Shown: positions 7,766 through 17,027 of the stretch, piece by piece
How positions within the stretch are numbered: the first letter of the stretch is position 1
Layout of the letters: every line of letters starts with the position of its first letter
Source of the DNA: Streptomyces spiramenti
Lineage (GTDB): Bacteria; Actinomycetota; Actinomycetes; Streptomycetales; Streptomycetaceae
Direction: 5' to 3'
Assembly: GCF_012034385.1 (NCBI RefSeq)
Contig: NZ_JAAVJB010000032.1
Location: forward strand, 1 to 35,540
DNA length: 35,540 nucleotides
The notes under the pieces: model-generated
Seen by the model: the letters and a program-made list of their open reading frames with translations, nothing else
What the model was told of the DNA's origin: nothing
The model's database searches: none
Translations under genes and position numbers: made by a program

Positions 7766-7812
7766 GCTCGGCGCCGCCGCCCCGCGACCGGCGGGGCGGC
7801 GCGCCGACGAGC
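7766..7812 (+). terminator. Terminator after ispF
   Basis: A long imperfect inverted repeat, from GCTCGGCGCCGCC to GGCGGCGCGCCGACGAGC around CCCCGC/GCGGGG, starts 14 bases past the ispF stop. Confidence 0.65.
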
Positions 7813-7942
7813 GGACGGGGGAGCGGGGGAGGGGGCCGCGAGTACGCTGGCGGCTCCCGGCTCCCGGGCCCCGAGCGGAGGCCCGGCGGCCTTCTCCCGG
7901 CACCACCGACGAGGCTCTCCCATCCGACAAGGACGGTCCATC

Positions 7943-8353
7943 GTGGCAGCGCAGCTCTCCGACAAGCTCAAGGAAACCCTCGACTCCAAGATGTTCGTGA
8001 CGGTCGCCACCGTGCAGCCGGACGGCAGTCCGCAGCTGTCGCCCGTCTGGGTGACGCACGCCGACGGCGACGTCCTGATCTCCACGACCGAGGACCGCCG
8101 CAAGACGCGCAACCTCGCGCGTGACCCGCGAGTCACCGTCATGGTCAATCCGGCGGAGTCGCCGTACAGCTACGCCGAGATCCGCGGCACCGCCGAACTG
8201 GTGCCGGACCCCGAGGGCCGGCTCATCGACGAGCTGTCGCTGAAGTACACGGGGAAGCGGTACGCCGAGTTCAACTCCTCCGCCGGGCAGGACGCGCCGC
8301 GCGTCGTCGTGCGGATCACGCCGCAGAAGATCGTCGGCCAGGGGCTGGACTGA
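7943..8353 (+). CDS. PPOX-class (split-barrel) F420/FMN-dependent oxidoreductase
   Basis: Small split-barrel flavoprotein of 136 residues. Family features are the opening [41 protein letters not shown] and [11 protein letters not shown], plus a short C-terminal strand ending [11 protein letters not shown]. Actinobacterial members of this pyridoxamine 5'-phosphate oxidase-like group mostly bind coenzyme F420, some FMN or heme, and reduce varied small molecules. The substrate cannot be told from sequence. The start is GTG 7943 with AAGGACG about 8 bases upstream. It is likely a single-gene transcript between ispF and cysS. Confidence 0.85.
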   Translation: MAAQLSDKLKETLDSKMFVTVATVQPDGSPQLSPVWVTHADGDVLISTTEDRRKTRNLARDPRVTVMVNPAESPYSYAEIRGTAELVPDPEGRLIDELSLKYTGKRYAEFNSSAGQDAPRVVVRITPQKIVGQGLD

Positions 8354-8506
8354 CGGTGACCGGTGGTCCGGTGGCCGGTCACCCGGCCGCCGGGCCCCGC
8401 CCGCGGTGCCGCGGCGCGGCGGACGGCCCGTCCGGTCGGCGGGCCACCGCGCCCGGCCGCGTGCGGTACCCCTGAACGAGGTGCACGAGCCGGTCGGTCT
8501 TCCTAC

Positions 8507-8512
8507 TACCCT
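8507..8512 (+). promoter_or_regulatory. -10 element of a probable leaderless cysS mRNA
   Basis: TACCCT lies 6 bases before the cysS GTG (8519), with no Shine-Dalgarno sequence in between. This is the spacing expected when transcription starts at the first base of the start codon. Confidence 0.5.
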
Positions 8513-8518
8513 GGTTGC

Positions 8519-9922
8519 GTGACCCTTCGCCTGTACGACACCAGCGCCCGGCAGATCCGCGACTTCACCCCGCTCGTTCCCGGGTGCGTCTCGATCTACC
8601 TGTGTGGTGCCACCGTGCAGGCCGCCCCGCACATCGGGCACATCCGCTCGGGGCTCAACTTCGACATCCTGCGCCGCTGGCTCACGCACCGCGGGTACGA
8701 CGTGACGTTCGTCCGCAACGTCACCGACATCGACGACAAGATCATCGTCAAGAGCGCCGAGCAGGGGCGCCCCTGGTGGGCCATCGGCTTCGAGAACGAG
8801 CGGGCGTTCGACCACGCCTACTCCTCTCTCGGTTGCCTCCCCCCGACCTACGAGCCCCGCGCCACCGGCCACGTCCCCGAGATGGTCGCGATGATGGACG
8901 CGCTGATCGAGCGCGGCCACGCCTACGCCGCCGAGGGCAACGTCTACTTCGACGTGCGCTCCTTCCCCGGCTACCTGGAACTGTCCAACCAGGACCTCGA
9001 CGACCTGCGGCAGCCCGCCGGCGAGGGGGAGACCGGCAAGCGCGACCCGCGCGACTTCGCACTGTGGAAGGCGTCCCGGCCGGGCGAGCCCGCCTGGGAC
9101 ACCCCGTGGGGGCCCGGCAGGCCCGGCTGGCACCTGGAGTGCTCGGCGATGGCCCACAAGTACCTCGGCGCCGCCTTCGACATCCACGGCGGCGGACTGG
9201 ACCTGGTCTTCCCGCACCACGAGAACGAGATCGCCCAGGCCAAGGCGTTCGGCGACGAGTTCGCCGCCTACTGGCTGCACAACGCGTGGGTGACCATGAG
9301 CGGCGAGAAGATGAGCAAGTCGCTCGGGAACTCGGTCCTCGTCTCGGAGATGCTCCACCGGTGGCGCCCGCTGGTGCTGCGGTACTACCTCGGCACGCCG
9401 CACTACCGCTCCACCATCGAGTACAGCGAGGAGGCGCTCACCGAGGCCGAGCACGCCCTTGGCCGCGTCGAGGGTTTCCTGCAACGGGCGGTCGAGCAGG
9501 TCGGTCCGGTCGCCCCCGCCGCCGAGCCGCCCGCCGATTTCGCCGCCGCGATGGACGACGACCTCGCCGTGCCCCAGGCGATGGCGGTGGTGCACACCAC
9601 CGTCCGGCAGGGAAACGCCGCGCTCGACGAGGGCGACAAGGAGTCCGTGGCGGCGCTGGCCGGGCAGGTCCGCTCCATGCTGGGGATCCTCGGCATGGAC
9701 CCGCTGGACGAGCGGTGGGCCGGCGCGACCGGCGGCCGGACCGAGCAGCTCCACGCGGCGGTCGACAGCCTGGTCCACCTCGTTCTCGACCAGCGCCAGG
9801 CGGCACGGGAGCGCAAGGACTACGGCACCGCCGACGCCATCCGCGACCGGCTCAAGGACGCGGGCCTGGCCATCGAGGACACCCCGACCGGGCCCCGCTG
9901 GGAGCTGGGGCAGCGCCCGTGA
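8519..9922 (+). CDS. cysS: Cysteinyl-tRNA synthetase
   Basis: Class I aminoacyl-tRNA synthetase charging tRNA-Cys. The product (467 aa, typical) has the HIGH motif at 38-41 ([11 protein letters not shown]) and KMSKS at 264-268. It also has the four zinc ligands that select cysteine: Cys29, Cys208 ([10 protein letters not shown]), His233 and Glu237 (FPHHENE). The C-terminal helical tRNA-binding part carries the usual [17 protein letters not shown]. The frame is open upstream to 8363, but GTG 8519 begins the conserved [10 protein letters not shown]. It has a -10 hexamer 6 bases ahead and no ribosome binding site, so it is probably leaderless. It lacks the mycothiol-ligase (MshC) features seen in the related actinobacterial paralogue. 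The next gene follows after 130 bases. Confidence 0.96.
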   Translation: MTLRLYDTSARQIRDFTPLVPGCVSIYLCGATVQAAPHIGHIRSGLNFDILRRWLTHRGYDVTFVRNVTDIDDKIIVKSAEQGRPWWAIGFENERAFDHAYSSLGCLPPTYEPRATGHVPEMVAMMDALIERGHAYAAEGNVYFDVRSFPGYLELSNQDLDDLRQPAGEGETGKRDPRDFALWKASRPGEPAWDTPWGPGRPGWHLECSAMAHKYLGAAFDIHGGGLDLVFPHHENEIAQAKAFGDEFAAYWLHNAWVTMSGEKMSKSLGNSVLVSEMLHRWRPLVLRYYLGTPHYRSTIEYSEEALTEAEHALGRVEGFLQRAVEQVGPVAPAAEPPADFAAAMDDDLAVPQAMAVVHTTVRQGNAALDEGDKESVAALAGQVRSMLGILGMDPLDERWAGATGGRTEQLHAAVDSLVHLVLDQRQAARERKDYGTADAIRDRLKDAGLAIEDTPTGPRWELGQRP

Positions 9923-10052
9923 ACCCCTCCCTGACCGCGCCGGGCCCCGAGAAGGGGCCCGGCCCCGGGCGACGGACCTCCGTCCCTCGTCCGCGCGCAT
10001 CCGGCGCGCGAGAAGCGATACGCACGACCCTCCGAAGGACCAGGTAACCCTC

Positions 10053-11000
10053 ATGGCAGGCAACAGCCAGCGCCGCAACCGCCGCACCTCCAACAAGAAG
10101 GGCGCGACCGCCGGCACCGGCGGGAACCGCCGCAGGTCGCTGGAGGGCAAGGGCCCGACCCCGCCGGCCGAGATGCGCAAGGGCCACGCCAAGCAGCGTG
10201 CCGCCCACCTCAAGGCCCGCAAGGCCGTCGCCCGCCCGGCCCGCCGGCCGGGCGGGAAGTCGCCCTCCGAGCTGGTGGTGGGCCGCAACCCCGTCGTCGA
10301 GGCGCTGCGCGAGGGGGTCCCCGCCAACGCGCTGTACGTGCAGCAGTTCATCGACAGCGACGACCGGGTCCGCGAGGCGGTCCGGCTGGCGACGGAGAGC
10401 GGCCTCCGGCTGGTGGAGGCGCCCCGGCCCGAGCTGGACCGCATGACCAACCACCTCAACCACCAGGGGCTGGTCCTCCAGATCCCGCCGTACGACTACG
10501 CCCACCCCGACGACCTCTCCGCGGCGGCTTCCGAGGCCGGCGAGGACGCGCTGATCGTGGCGCTCGACGGTGTCACCGACCCGCGGAACCTCGGCGCCGT
10601 GGTCCGTTCCGTCTCCGCCTTCGGCGGTCACGGGGTGGTCGTGCCCGAGCGCCGGGCCGCCGGGATGACCGCCTCCGCGTGGAAGACCTCGGCGGGTACC
10701 GCCGCGCGCACGCCGGTGGCCCGCGCCACCAACCTGACGCGGACCCTCCAGGCGTACCAGAAGGAGGGCATCCAGGTGATCGGCCTCGACGCCGAGGGCG
10801 GAGTGGAGCTGAGCGAGGCTCCGGCGCTGGACGGCCCGGTCGTCGTCGTGGTCGGCAGCGAGGGCAAGGGGCTGTCGCGGCTGGTCGGCGAGACCTGCGA
10901 CGCGCTGGTGCGGATCGACATGCCGGGGGGCGCCGAGTCGCTGAACGCGGGCGTCGCGGCCGGCGTGGTGCTGTACGAGGCGGCCCGCAGGCGCCGCTGA
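10053..11000 (+). CDS. rlmB: SpoU/TrmH-type 23S rRNA 2'-O-ribose methyltransferase (RlmB-like)
   Basis: Knotted-fold RNA methyltransferase using S-adenosylmethionine, 315 residues. A basic N-terminal tail (1-70, rich in Arg, Lys, Asn and Gly) precedes the substrate-binding domain ([19 protein letters not shown]). The SPOUT domain has motif 1 [17 protein letters not shown], motif 2 [15 protein letters not shown] and motif 3 [17 protein letters not shown]. RlmB methylates G2251 of 23S rRNA in E. coli. In streptomycetes related enzymes include antibiotic-resistance methyltransferases, so the exact target is inferred. The start ATG 10053 has a GAAGGA site about 14 bases upstream, slightly far. 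It follows cysS on the same strand, as is common in actinobacteria. A strong hairpin ends the unit. Confidence 0.9.
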   Translation: MAGNSQRRNRRTSNKKGATAGTGGNRRRSLEGKGPTPPAEMRKGHAKQRAAHLKARKAVARPARRPGGKSPSELVVGRNPVVEALREGVPANALYVQQFIDSDDRVREAVRLATESGLRLVEAPRPELDRMTNHLNHQGLVLQIPPYDYAHPDDLSAAASEAGEDALIVALDGVTDPRNLGAVVRSVSAFGGHGVVVPERRAAGMTASAWKTSAGTAARTPVARATNLTRTLQAYQKEGIQVIGLDAEGGVELSEAPALDGPVVVVVGSEGKGLSRLVGETCDALVRIDMPGGAESLNAGVAAGVVLYEAARRRR

Positions 11001-11021
11001 CCGGCGTCACCGCCACCGCAC

Positions 11022-11070
11022 GCGACGCCCGGTCGCACCCGAGTCCTCCTCGGGCGCGACCGGGCGTCGC
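11022..11070 (+). terminator. Terminator after the rRNA methyltransferase
   Basis: A 22-base arm starting GCGACGCCCGGTCGC pairs almost perfectly with 11049-11070 around a TCCTC loop, 22 bases past the stop. Confidence 0.88.
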
Positions 11071-11342
11071 CGTTTGCGTCCGGACCGCCGTGCGGGGCGC
11101 GTGGCCCGCCGTCGGTGGCCGGAATCGGACGCCCATCCCCCGTGCGGTCGAAGGCCGTTCGTGCCTGCCGCCCGAATGGTAGGTTGCGCTGAGGACTTGG
11201 TGCGCAACGGCGGGTGGTACGACCGCCGGAGGCCTCGTTACCGGGACGTGCTTCTTTCGTTACTCCGGAACGGGCAACGTATTCGGCCGGGCGCCCGTCC
11301 TACCCAGAGCACCTTTCACTCCATCTCTCGGGGGTTGCATCC

Positions 11343-12431
11343 ATGCGCTCGGCGCACATACGAGGTTCGCTGGTCGCGGTGGTCTCGGCCGCACTGCTGC
11401 TGACCGCCTGCGGTTCCGGCGGCCCGGAGGCCGCGGACGACGCCAAGCCGGTCGCCAACGAGGCGAGTGAGGCCCCCGTCGACGAGGAGGAGCCCGAGGA
11501 GGAGGAAGCCGAGGAGGAGGAGCCCGAGGAGGAGCCGGACGACGTTCTGCTCCAGGCGGGCGACGAGTCCGACCAGGTCCGCGAACTCCAGGCACGCCTG
11601 GGGCAGACCGGCGTGTTCGAGGCCCGTCCCACCGGCTTCTACGGCGACACCACCACCGGCGCGGTCGCCGCCTTCCAGGAGGCGAACGACACGCTGGAGG
11701 TCTCCGGCACCGTCCACGAGTCGACCTGGGCGCTGCTGCTCGACAAGACGCAGGAGCCCACCCAGGACCAGCTGTTCCCGCGCGAGCAGGTCATGGGGTA
11801 CGGCGACAACAACGACCAGGTTCGCGAGCTCCAGGCGCGACTGGTGCAGTTGGACCACTTCGAGGACAACCCCACCGGCTACTACGGCAACGTCACGCGG
11901 ACGTCGGTCGAGTCCTACCAGCGGGCCGCGGGGCTGGAGGTCTCCGGGACCGTCTACGACGACACCTGGACCGCGCTCAAGGCCGCCACGAAGCAGCCGG
12001 CGCGGGACGAGATGTTCGTTCCCGTCGAGGTGCCCGAGGTCGAGAAGGAGACCCCGGCGGGGCTGGACGACCGTTGCATGACGGGTCGTGCGCTGTGCAT
12101 CTCCAAGACCACCAACTCGATGTCCTGGGTCATCGACGGCGACGTCCGGATGACGCTGGACGTGCGGTTCGGAGCCGAGGGCTACGAGACCCGCGAGGGC
12201 GAGTTCACGGTCTACTGGAAGAGCCGCGACCACCACTCCACGATCTACGACTCCCCGATGCCGTTCGCGCTGTTCTTCGACGGCGGCCAGGCGGTGCACT
12301 ACTCGGAGAACTTCCTGCAGAACGGCTACGAGGGCGGCTCCTACGGGTGCGTCAACGTCCGTGACCGGGAAGCGATCGAGTCGCTGTTCGACCAGGTCAA
12401 CGAGGGCGACAAGCTCATCGTCCACTGGTGA
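11343..12431 (+). CDS. Lipoprotein L,D-transpeptidase with two peptidoglycan-binding domains
   Basis: Cell-wall enzyme of 362 residues. The start ATG 11343 (the frame is open further up) has a GGGGG site and gives a clean signal peptide with lipobox LLTAC. An acidic Glu-rich linker (about 45-67) spaces the body from the membrane. Two peptidoglycan-binding type-1 repeats follow, each with DQVRELQARL, a TGxYG motif and EVSGTV (about 75-135 and 155-215). The C-terminal YkuD domain (about 245-362) has HYSENF with His319 and SYGCVNVR with catalytic Cys336. Such enzymes make 3-3 peptide cross-links or attach proteins to the wall. A hairpin follows. The linker and doubled binding repeat suggest it reaches into a thick wall, which is inference. 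Confidence 0.93.
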   Translation: MRSAHIRGSLVAVVSAALLLTACGSGGPEAADDAKPVANEASEAPVDEEEPEEEEAEEEEPEEEPDDVLLQAGDESDQVRELQARLGQTGVFEARPTGFYGDTTTGAVAAFQEANDTLEVSGTVHESTWALLLDKTQEPTQDQLFPREQVMGYGDNNDQVRELQARLVQLDHFEDNPTGYYGNVTRTSVESYQRAAGLEVSGTVYDDTWTALKAATKQPARDEMFVPVEVPEVEKETPAGLDDRCMTGRALCISKTTNSMSWVIDGDVRMTLDVRFGAEGYETREGEFTVYWKSRDHHSTIYDSPMPFALFFDGGQAVHYSENFLQNGYEGGSYGCVNVRDREAIESLFDQVNEGDKLIVHW

Positions 12432-12470
12432 CCCGGCCGTCCGTGCCACGCGGTGCGACGGAACGCTGAT

Positions 12471-12507
12471 CGATACGCCCGCCCCCGTCACGGGGACGGG
12501 CGTATCG
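12471..12507 (+). terminator. Terminator after the transpeptidase gene
   Basis: CGATACGCCCG and CGGGCGTATCG pair perfectly, with CCCCGT/ACGGGG extending the stem inside, 39 bases after the stop. Confidence 0.85.
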
Positions 12508-12785
12508 CGTCCCCCGGCACGCCCCTGCGATGTCGCCCCTCCCCTCGATGTCGTCCGCTCCCGGGCCCGTCGCCGTACTCCTGCCGGGGTGGTGCGGTGG
12601 TCACCGCGGCCGGTTCGGAACCCCTCTTTCGGGGGGCGCTCGTCGCGCGAAGCGGGCGCGCGGCGTGTGCCGAGGGGGAGTGAGGCGGCGTGCGACGACC
12701 TGCGGCGACGCGCCTGTTGACGGGTCGCTGTCAGTTTCTGTCGCCCAGGCAGTGTCCTAAGCGGCGGTCACTCGGTTAGTGGAGT
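12508..12785. other. Intergenic region before the DoxX gene
   Basis: No gene seen. TTGACG at 12717-12722 and TTAGTG near 12775 are promoter-like hexamers, but neither has a convincing partner at the right spacing. Confidence 0.3.
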
Positions 12786-14411
12786 GTGGACACACGAACA
12801 CCCCGCGCCGCCTCTGGGGGAGACCGGAGCGGCTTCACCGGTGATGCAAGCGAGCTGAACATGGTCAAGGTGCCGTGCGATCCCGCCCAGATCATCGTCA
12901 ATCACGCCAGCTTCCGGGTGGAGTTCGCCGCCCCGTCCCCGCCCGCCGGCAGCGGCCCCCGACTGGAGGGTGCGCCGATGGGTTCCATCGCGATCCGCCG
13001 GTCGCCCGCCGCGGCCCGGACGCGGCGTCCCGTCGTGTGGACCGGCCAGGCCGCTCCCGGCGACACCGACGCCGGCGGTCTGCTCCAGGCGGTACGGCAG
13101 GCCGGCGAGCAGGGCGGTGTCGCGACGCAGCTCCTGCCGCGTGTGACCGACACCGCGACCCTGCCGAAGCTGCCCTCCGTCGTGGGGCCGCGTGGCCCCG
13201 AGCCCGGCGAGGGCGGCCGTCTCACCCGCGACCCCCGTGAGGCGTTCGACTCCTTCGGATCCGACCCCGACGACCCCCATCCGCCGGCCGGCAACCCGGA
13301 CGGCCCGGGCCGCCGCCCCGCCGGCAAGCCCGACGCCCGCCAGGGGTACTACCCCGGCCGCAACATGAGCCTCGGCATCGTGCTGCTGCCGCTGCGGCTG
13401 CTGCTCGGCTTCATCACCATCACCGCCGGCTTCGCCAAGCTCACCGACCCCGTCTACTTCGACGGCGGCGAACGCGGCTCCATGGTCACCTGGCTCTCCG
13501 GCCTGGAGCCGTGGGCGCTGGCCGGCCCGCTGCACGACTGGGCGCTCGCCCACCCGGTGGGCGCCGGCCTGACGGTGGCGTTCGTCCAGATCATCGTGGG
13601 CGTCCTCACCATCGCCGGTCTCTGGCAGCGGTTCGCCGCCGCCATCGGCGCCCTGCTCTCGCTGGCGCTGCTGGTCACCGTCAGCTGGCAGTCCGGGCCC
13701 GCCTACGACGCGCCGGACATCATCCTGCTCGCCGCCTGGTCGCCCATGATCATCGCGGGCGCTCCGGTGTACTCGCTGGACGCCCGGCTCAGCGGTGAGG
13801 CGTGGCGGACCCTGGGGCCGCGCGTCGCCGTCAACGACCTCCGTCGGCGGGTGCTCCGTCGGGGTGGCCTCGTGGCGATGCTGCTGGTCGGCACCACCCT
13901 GCTGCTCGGTTCGCTGCTCGGCAGCGCCGTCCGGTCCGCCGAACTCAACCCGGTCACCCGCCCCGGGGAGCTGCCCCGCAACAGCCAGCAGGGCATCACC
14001 CTGCCGGGCGAGGAGCTCGACGAGGACGTGCTGGAGGAGAACGCGACCGAGGCCCCCGCCACCGGTGGTGCGCCCGGCGGCGCCACCACCCCCGGCGAGC
14101 AGCCGGCCGGTGGCGCGGAGTCGCCGGAGGAGGAGGCGGCGGAGGACTCAGCCGGCCCCGCCACCGAGCAGACCGTCCCCGACAGCGGCAGCAATCCCGG
14201 GACCGCCCCGGAGGAGCAGCCCGCTCCGCCGGCGCAGCAGCCCGCACCCGGCCAGGAGGCCCCGGCCCCGCCGCCGCCCGTCGACGACAGCGCCGGCGGT
14301 GGTGCCGGCGGCGCGGGTGGCGAGGAGCAGGCGCCGCCTGAGGAGCCGGGAGCCCCGGACGAGGGAGGTGGTGGGAGCAGTCTCGGCCGTATCGGTGGAC
14401 TGCTCGGTTAG
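12786..14411 (+). CDS. DoxX-family membrane protein with long N- and C-terminal extensions
   Basis: Product of 541 residues whose middle (about 195-375) is a DoxX-type bundle. It has four membrane helices, starting with [23 protein letters not shown] split by the conserved small residues, then [30 protein letters not shown] and [12 protein letters not shown] further helix (about 360-385, [19 protein letters not shown]) leads to about 150 Pro/Glu/Gly/Ala-rich residues predicted to lie outside the membrane. The N-terminal 190 residues are also low complexity. DoxX proteins have been linked to thiosulfate:quinone oxidoreduction or, in mycobacteria, to a thiol-oxidative-stress membrane complex; neither is demonstrable here. 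The start GTG 12786 is the first in frame; later starts such as ATG 12861 are possible. Confidence 0.8.
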   Translation: MDTRTPRAASGGDRSGFTGDASELNMVKVPCDPAQIIVNHASFRVEFAAPSPPAGSGPRLEGAPMGSIAIRRSPAAARTRRPVVWTGQAAPGDTDAGGLLQAVRQAGEQGGVATQLLPRVTDTATLPKLPSVVGPRGPEPGEGGRLTRDPREAFDSFGSDPDDPHPPAGNPDGPGRRPAGKPDARQGYYPGRNMSLGIVLLPLRLLLGFITITAGFAKLTDPVYFDGGERGSMVTWLSGLEPWALAGPLHDWALAHPVGAGLTVAFVQIIVGVLTIAGLWQRFAAAIGALLSLALLVTVSWQSGPAYDAPDIILLAAWSPMIIAGAPVYSLDARLSGEAWRTLGPRVAVNDLRRRVLRRGGLVAMLLVGTTLLLGSLLGSAVRSAELNPVTRPGELPRNSQQGITLPGEELDEDVLEENATEAPATGGAPGGATTPGEQPAGGAESPEEEAAEDSAGPATEQTVPDSGSNPGTAPEEQPAPPAQQPAPGQEAPAPPPPVDDSAGGGAGGAGGEEQAPPEEPGAPDEGGGGSSLGRIGGLLG

Positions 14412-14498
14412 GTGGCCTCCTCGGCGAGTGAGACACCTGTGCACCACCGTCCGCGACCAGCCGGCCCCGGGTGAACGCGGACGAACGAAGAACGCAAG

Positions 14499-14520
14499 AG
14501 CCCGGGAGACACCGGGCGCT
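14499..14520 (+). terminator. Weak hairpin after the DoxX gene
   Basis: AGCCCGGG and CCGGGCGCT can pair around GAGACA, followed by TTT. It is the only terminator-like structure between the DoxX stop and the transposase remnant. Confidence 0.4.
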
Positions 14521-14554
14521 TTCCCGGGGTCGTCGCACCACGTGGTCGTAGTGA

Positions 14555-14740
14555 TCAGGCCGCGAGCAGTTCATGCAGGCGCTCGGCTGGGTTTCCCAGC
14601 CGAGCGTTCTGCGTGGGCGGCCGTTGAGTTCGGCGGCGACACCGTCGAGGTGTTCGCGGCTGTGGGCGGACAGGCCCGTGGCCTTCGGGAAGTGCTGGCG
14701 AAGCAGGCCGTTGCTGTTCTCGTTCGAGCCGCGCTGCCGG
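14555..14740 (-). pseudogene. IS30-family transposase remnant, truncated and frameshifted
   Basis: The minus strand encodes the C-terminal end of an IS30-type transposase: [18 protein letters not shown], then [17 protein letters not shown] and RRTLGWET. This matches the family's conserved end around the catalytic DDE Glu (the E of SNEN). After GWET the frame is broken. Restoring one C near 14607 would give [11 protein letters not shown] and a stop at 14555. Upstream of about 14740 the similarity ends abruptly. No terminal inverted repeats are visible. Only the last third or less of the transposase survives, so it is an inactive scar between the DoxX gene and the kinase gene. Confidence 0.82.
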
Positions 14741-14836
14741 CGCCTGCCGGTCTTCGGATTGACCCCGAGTCGTCGGGGTCAGGGGGACGCGGAGCGCGGG
14801 GCCCCGCCCCCGGACGGCCGGGTCGCCCCGGACGCC

Positions 14837-16819
14837 TCAGTCGTCGTCGTCATCGTCGTCGTCGTGGCCGCCGGGCCCGCCGTGGTGCGAGGACTCGCAG
14901 AAGACGGTGACCGAGCTGCCGGCCTCGGCGGGGACACCGCCTGCCGGTCGGCTGTAGCTCGCGGTGCTCCGCGGCCGAAGACAGGACTGGTCCAGATCGG
15001 CCATGAAGCCGGCTTCCAGGAGAGTGCCCATGGCCTCCATCGAGCGCGAGCCCGCCACGTCGGGGACCGGCGTGGTCGTCACCTGGGCCGGCCCGGTGGA
15101 GACGGTGATCGTCACCGGGCTGCCGGGGGCGACCGCGGCGCCGGAGGCCGGTTCCTGCCCGATGACGACGCCGGGCGGGGCACCGTCCTCGGAGTTGACC
15201 TCGGCCACGGCGAGACCGAGGCCGGCCAGCGCGGCCCTGGCATCGGCGACGGAACGCCCGTTGAGGTCCGGCACGTTCACGGTCTCGGCGGCGGACGAAC
15301 CGGTGTCGCCGCCCTGTTCGCCACCGCCACCGCCACCACCGTCACCGGCGGCAGGGGCGGTGGCGACGGTCACGGTGACCTCGGACCCGGCCTCGGCCTC
15401 CTCGCCGCCCTCGGGGCTCTGCGACAGCACGGTCCCCGCCGGCGTCTCGGAGGACTCACGCGTCTCGCGGACCGGCTCCAGACCGGCCTCGCGCAGCGCG
15501 CTCATGGCGGCGTCCTCCTGCTCGCCGGTGACGTCGGGAACCTCTACGGAGCCCTCGATCTCGCCGGTGCCGTCGGAGGGGAAGAGGGTGATGGTCGCCC
15601 CGTCGGTGACCTGGGAGCCCGCCTCCGGGTCGGTCGCGCAGACCACCTTCTCCGGCTTGCCGCAGGAGCGTGCGGTGCCCGTCTTCGGCGTCAGCCCGTC
15701 CTGCCGGAGCTGCTCGGCAGCCTCGCTGGTCGAGGAACCGGAGTAGTCCCGCAGTGTGAACGTGTCGTCGTCGCCGCCGCCGAGGAGCGAGGTGAAGGCG
15801 ACGATGGAGATCACCGCGAGGGCGACGCCCGCCGCGATCAGCAGTGTGCGCTTGCGCCGGTCGTCCCCGGCGGAACGCGCGGCGCGCTGCTCGGCACGGC
15901 GCCCGCCACCGCTCTGGGTGGGCGCCGGCACGGGGTGGCCGACGGCGGTGACCCGCTGGGTGCTGCTGGTGCCGGGCACCGGCGCGTAGCCGAGCACCGC
16001 CTCGATGTCGAGGCGCATCTCGTCCGCGCTCTGGTACCGCTCCTCGCGTCCCTTCGCGAGCGACACCATCACCACGTCGTCGATCCCCGACGCGACGCCC
16101 GGTGCCCGGTTGCTCGGCAGGTCCGGCTCGGCGGTCACGTGCTGGTACGCCACCGCGACCGCGGACTCGCCGTCGAACGGCGGTCGCCCGGTAAGGAGTT
16201 CGTAGAGCAGGCAGCCCGAGGAGTAGAGGTCCGAGCGGGCGTCGACCTTCTCGCCGCGGGCCTGCTCGGGCGAGAGGTAGTGGGCGGTCCCGATCACGGT
16301 CGCGGTCGCGGTCATCGTCATCCCGCCCGCGCCCATGGCGCGCGCGATGCCGAAGTCCATGACCTTGACCTGGCCCTCGGTGGTGAGCATCACGTTGGCC
16401 GGCTTGATGTCCCGGTGGACGATGCCGTGTTCGTGGGAGTAGGCCAGCGCGCGCAGGACGCCGGCGCAGATCCGCAGTGCCTCCTCCGGCATCATCGGAC
16501 CGCGCTCCAGCAGGTCCGCCAGGGTGGCGCCCTCGACGTACTCCATGACGATGTAGGGGACGACGACACCGTTGATCTCGCCCTCGCCGGTGTCGTAGAC
16601 GGCGGCGATCGAGGGGTGGTTGAGCGAGGCGACAGCCTGCGCCTCCCGCTGGAAGCGCTGCTGGAAGACGGTGTCCTGGGCGTGGTCCGACAGCAGCGTC
16701 TTGACGGCGACCGTGCGGCCGAGCCGACGGTCGTGCGCGAGATGGACCTGTGCCATACCGCCGCGGCCGAGCTGTCTGAGCAGCTCGTACCTGTCCGCGA
16801 GGAGCGTCGGCGCGTTCAT
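14837..16819 (-). CDS. PASTA-domain Ser/Thr protein kinase (PknB/StkP type)
   Basis: Membrane receptor kinase of 660 residues. The kinase domain (about 10-275) has a Gly-rich loop LGRGGMAQVHLA, Lys40 in VAVKTLL, HRDIKPANV with catalytic Asp137, DFGIARA and SPEQARG. A basic juxtamembrane segment and one membrane helix (about 325-345) follow. Outside the cell lie four PASTA repeats (about 355-418, 424-490, 510-575 and 580-645), which in this family bind muropeptides or lipid II and couple wall status to phosphorylation. PASTA 1 and 4 each have a Cys pair, probably disulfides. The protein ends HHGGPGGH plus eight Asp, an odd metal-chelator-like tail encoded by a GAC/GAT run. The start ATG 16819 is chosen for its GGGGGAG site 9 bases upstream. 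It is monocistronic. Not obviously the division-cluster pknB, so I give no symbol. Confidence 0.93.
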   Translation of the reverse strand: MNAPTLLADRYELLRQLGRGGMAQVHLAHDRRLGRTVAVKTLLSDHAQDTVFQQRFQREAQAVASLNHPSIAAVYDTGEGEINGVVVPYIVMEYVEGATLADLLERGPMMPEEALRICAGVLRALAYSHEHGIVHRDIKPANVMLTTEGQVKVMDFGIARAMGAGGMTMTATATVIGTAHYLSPEQARGEKVDARSDLYSSGCLLYELLTGRPPFDGESAVAVAYQHVTAEPDLPSNRAPGVASGIDDVVMVSLAKGREERYQSADEMRLDIEAVLGYAPVPGTSSTQRVTAVGHPVPAPTQSGGGRRAEQRAARSAGDDRRKRTLLIAAGVALAVISIVAFTSLLGGGDDDTFTLRDYSGSSTSEAAEQLRQDGLTPKTGTARSCGKPEKVVCATDPEAGSQVTDGATITLFPSDGTGEIEGSVEVPDVTGEQEDAAMSALREAGLEPVRETRESSETPAGTVLSQSPEGGEEAEAGSEVTVTVATAPAAGDGGGGGGGEQGGDTGSSAAETVNVPDLNGRSVADARAALAGLGLAVAEVNSEDGAPPGVVIGQEPASGAAVAPGSPVTITVSTGPAQVTTTPVPDVAGSRSMEAMGTLLEAGFMADLDQSCLRPRSTASYSRPAGGVPAEAGSSVTVFCESSHHGGPGGHDDDDDDDD

Positions 16820-16882
16820 GTTCGTGTCTCCCCCAAAGAGACTCACCACCGCGCCCCCGCCCGGTGTCCACTTTCCGCCCAC

Positions 16883-16888
16883 ACCCTA
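16883..16888 (-). promoter_or_regulatory. Predicted -10 of the PASTA kinase gene
   Basis: TAGGGT on the minus strand, about 64 bases upstream of the ATG, is a good vegetative -10. The -35 (TTCGGG, 18 bases further) is weak. Confidence 0.4.
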
Positions 16889-17027
16889 GCGGCTCCGAAG
16901 TGGCGCCCCGAACAGCCGCGTTGCTGTTCGAACGGCAGGTGCGGCCGGGCGGCGGTAGGGCGTGGGAAGGTCTTGACGGTGTGCGTACACTTGCGCGGCG
17001 CTGGGGACGAGTGGAAGGTGCACGGGT

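Noticed and set aside
7511..10459. A 982-codon open frame on the minus strand across ispF, the PPOX gene and cysS
   Set aside because: It lies antisense to well-defined genes, is low-complexity and has no recognisable domain. Long antisense frames are expected at this GC content.
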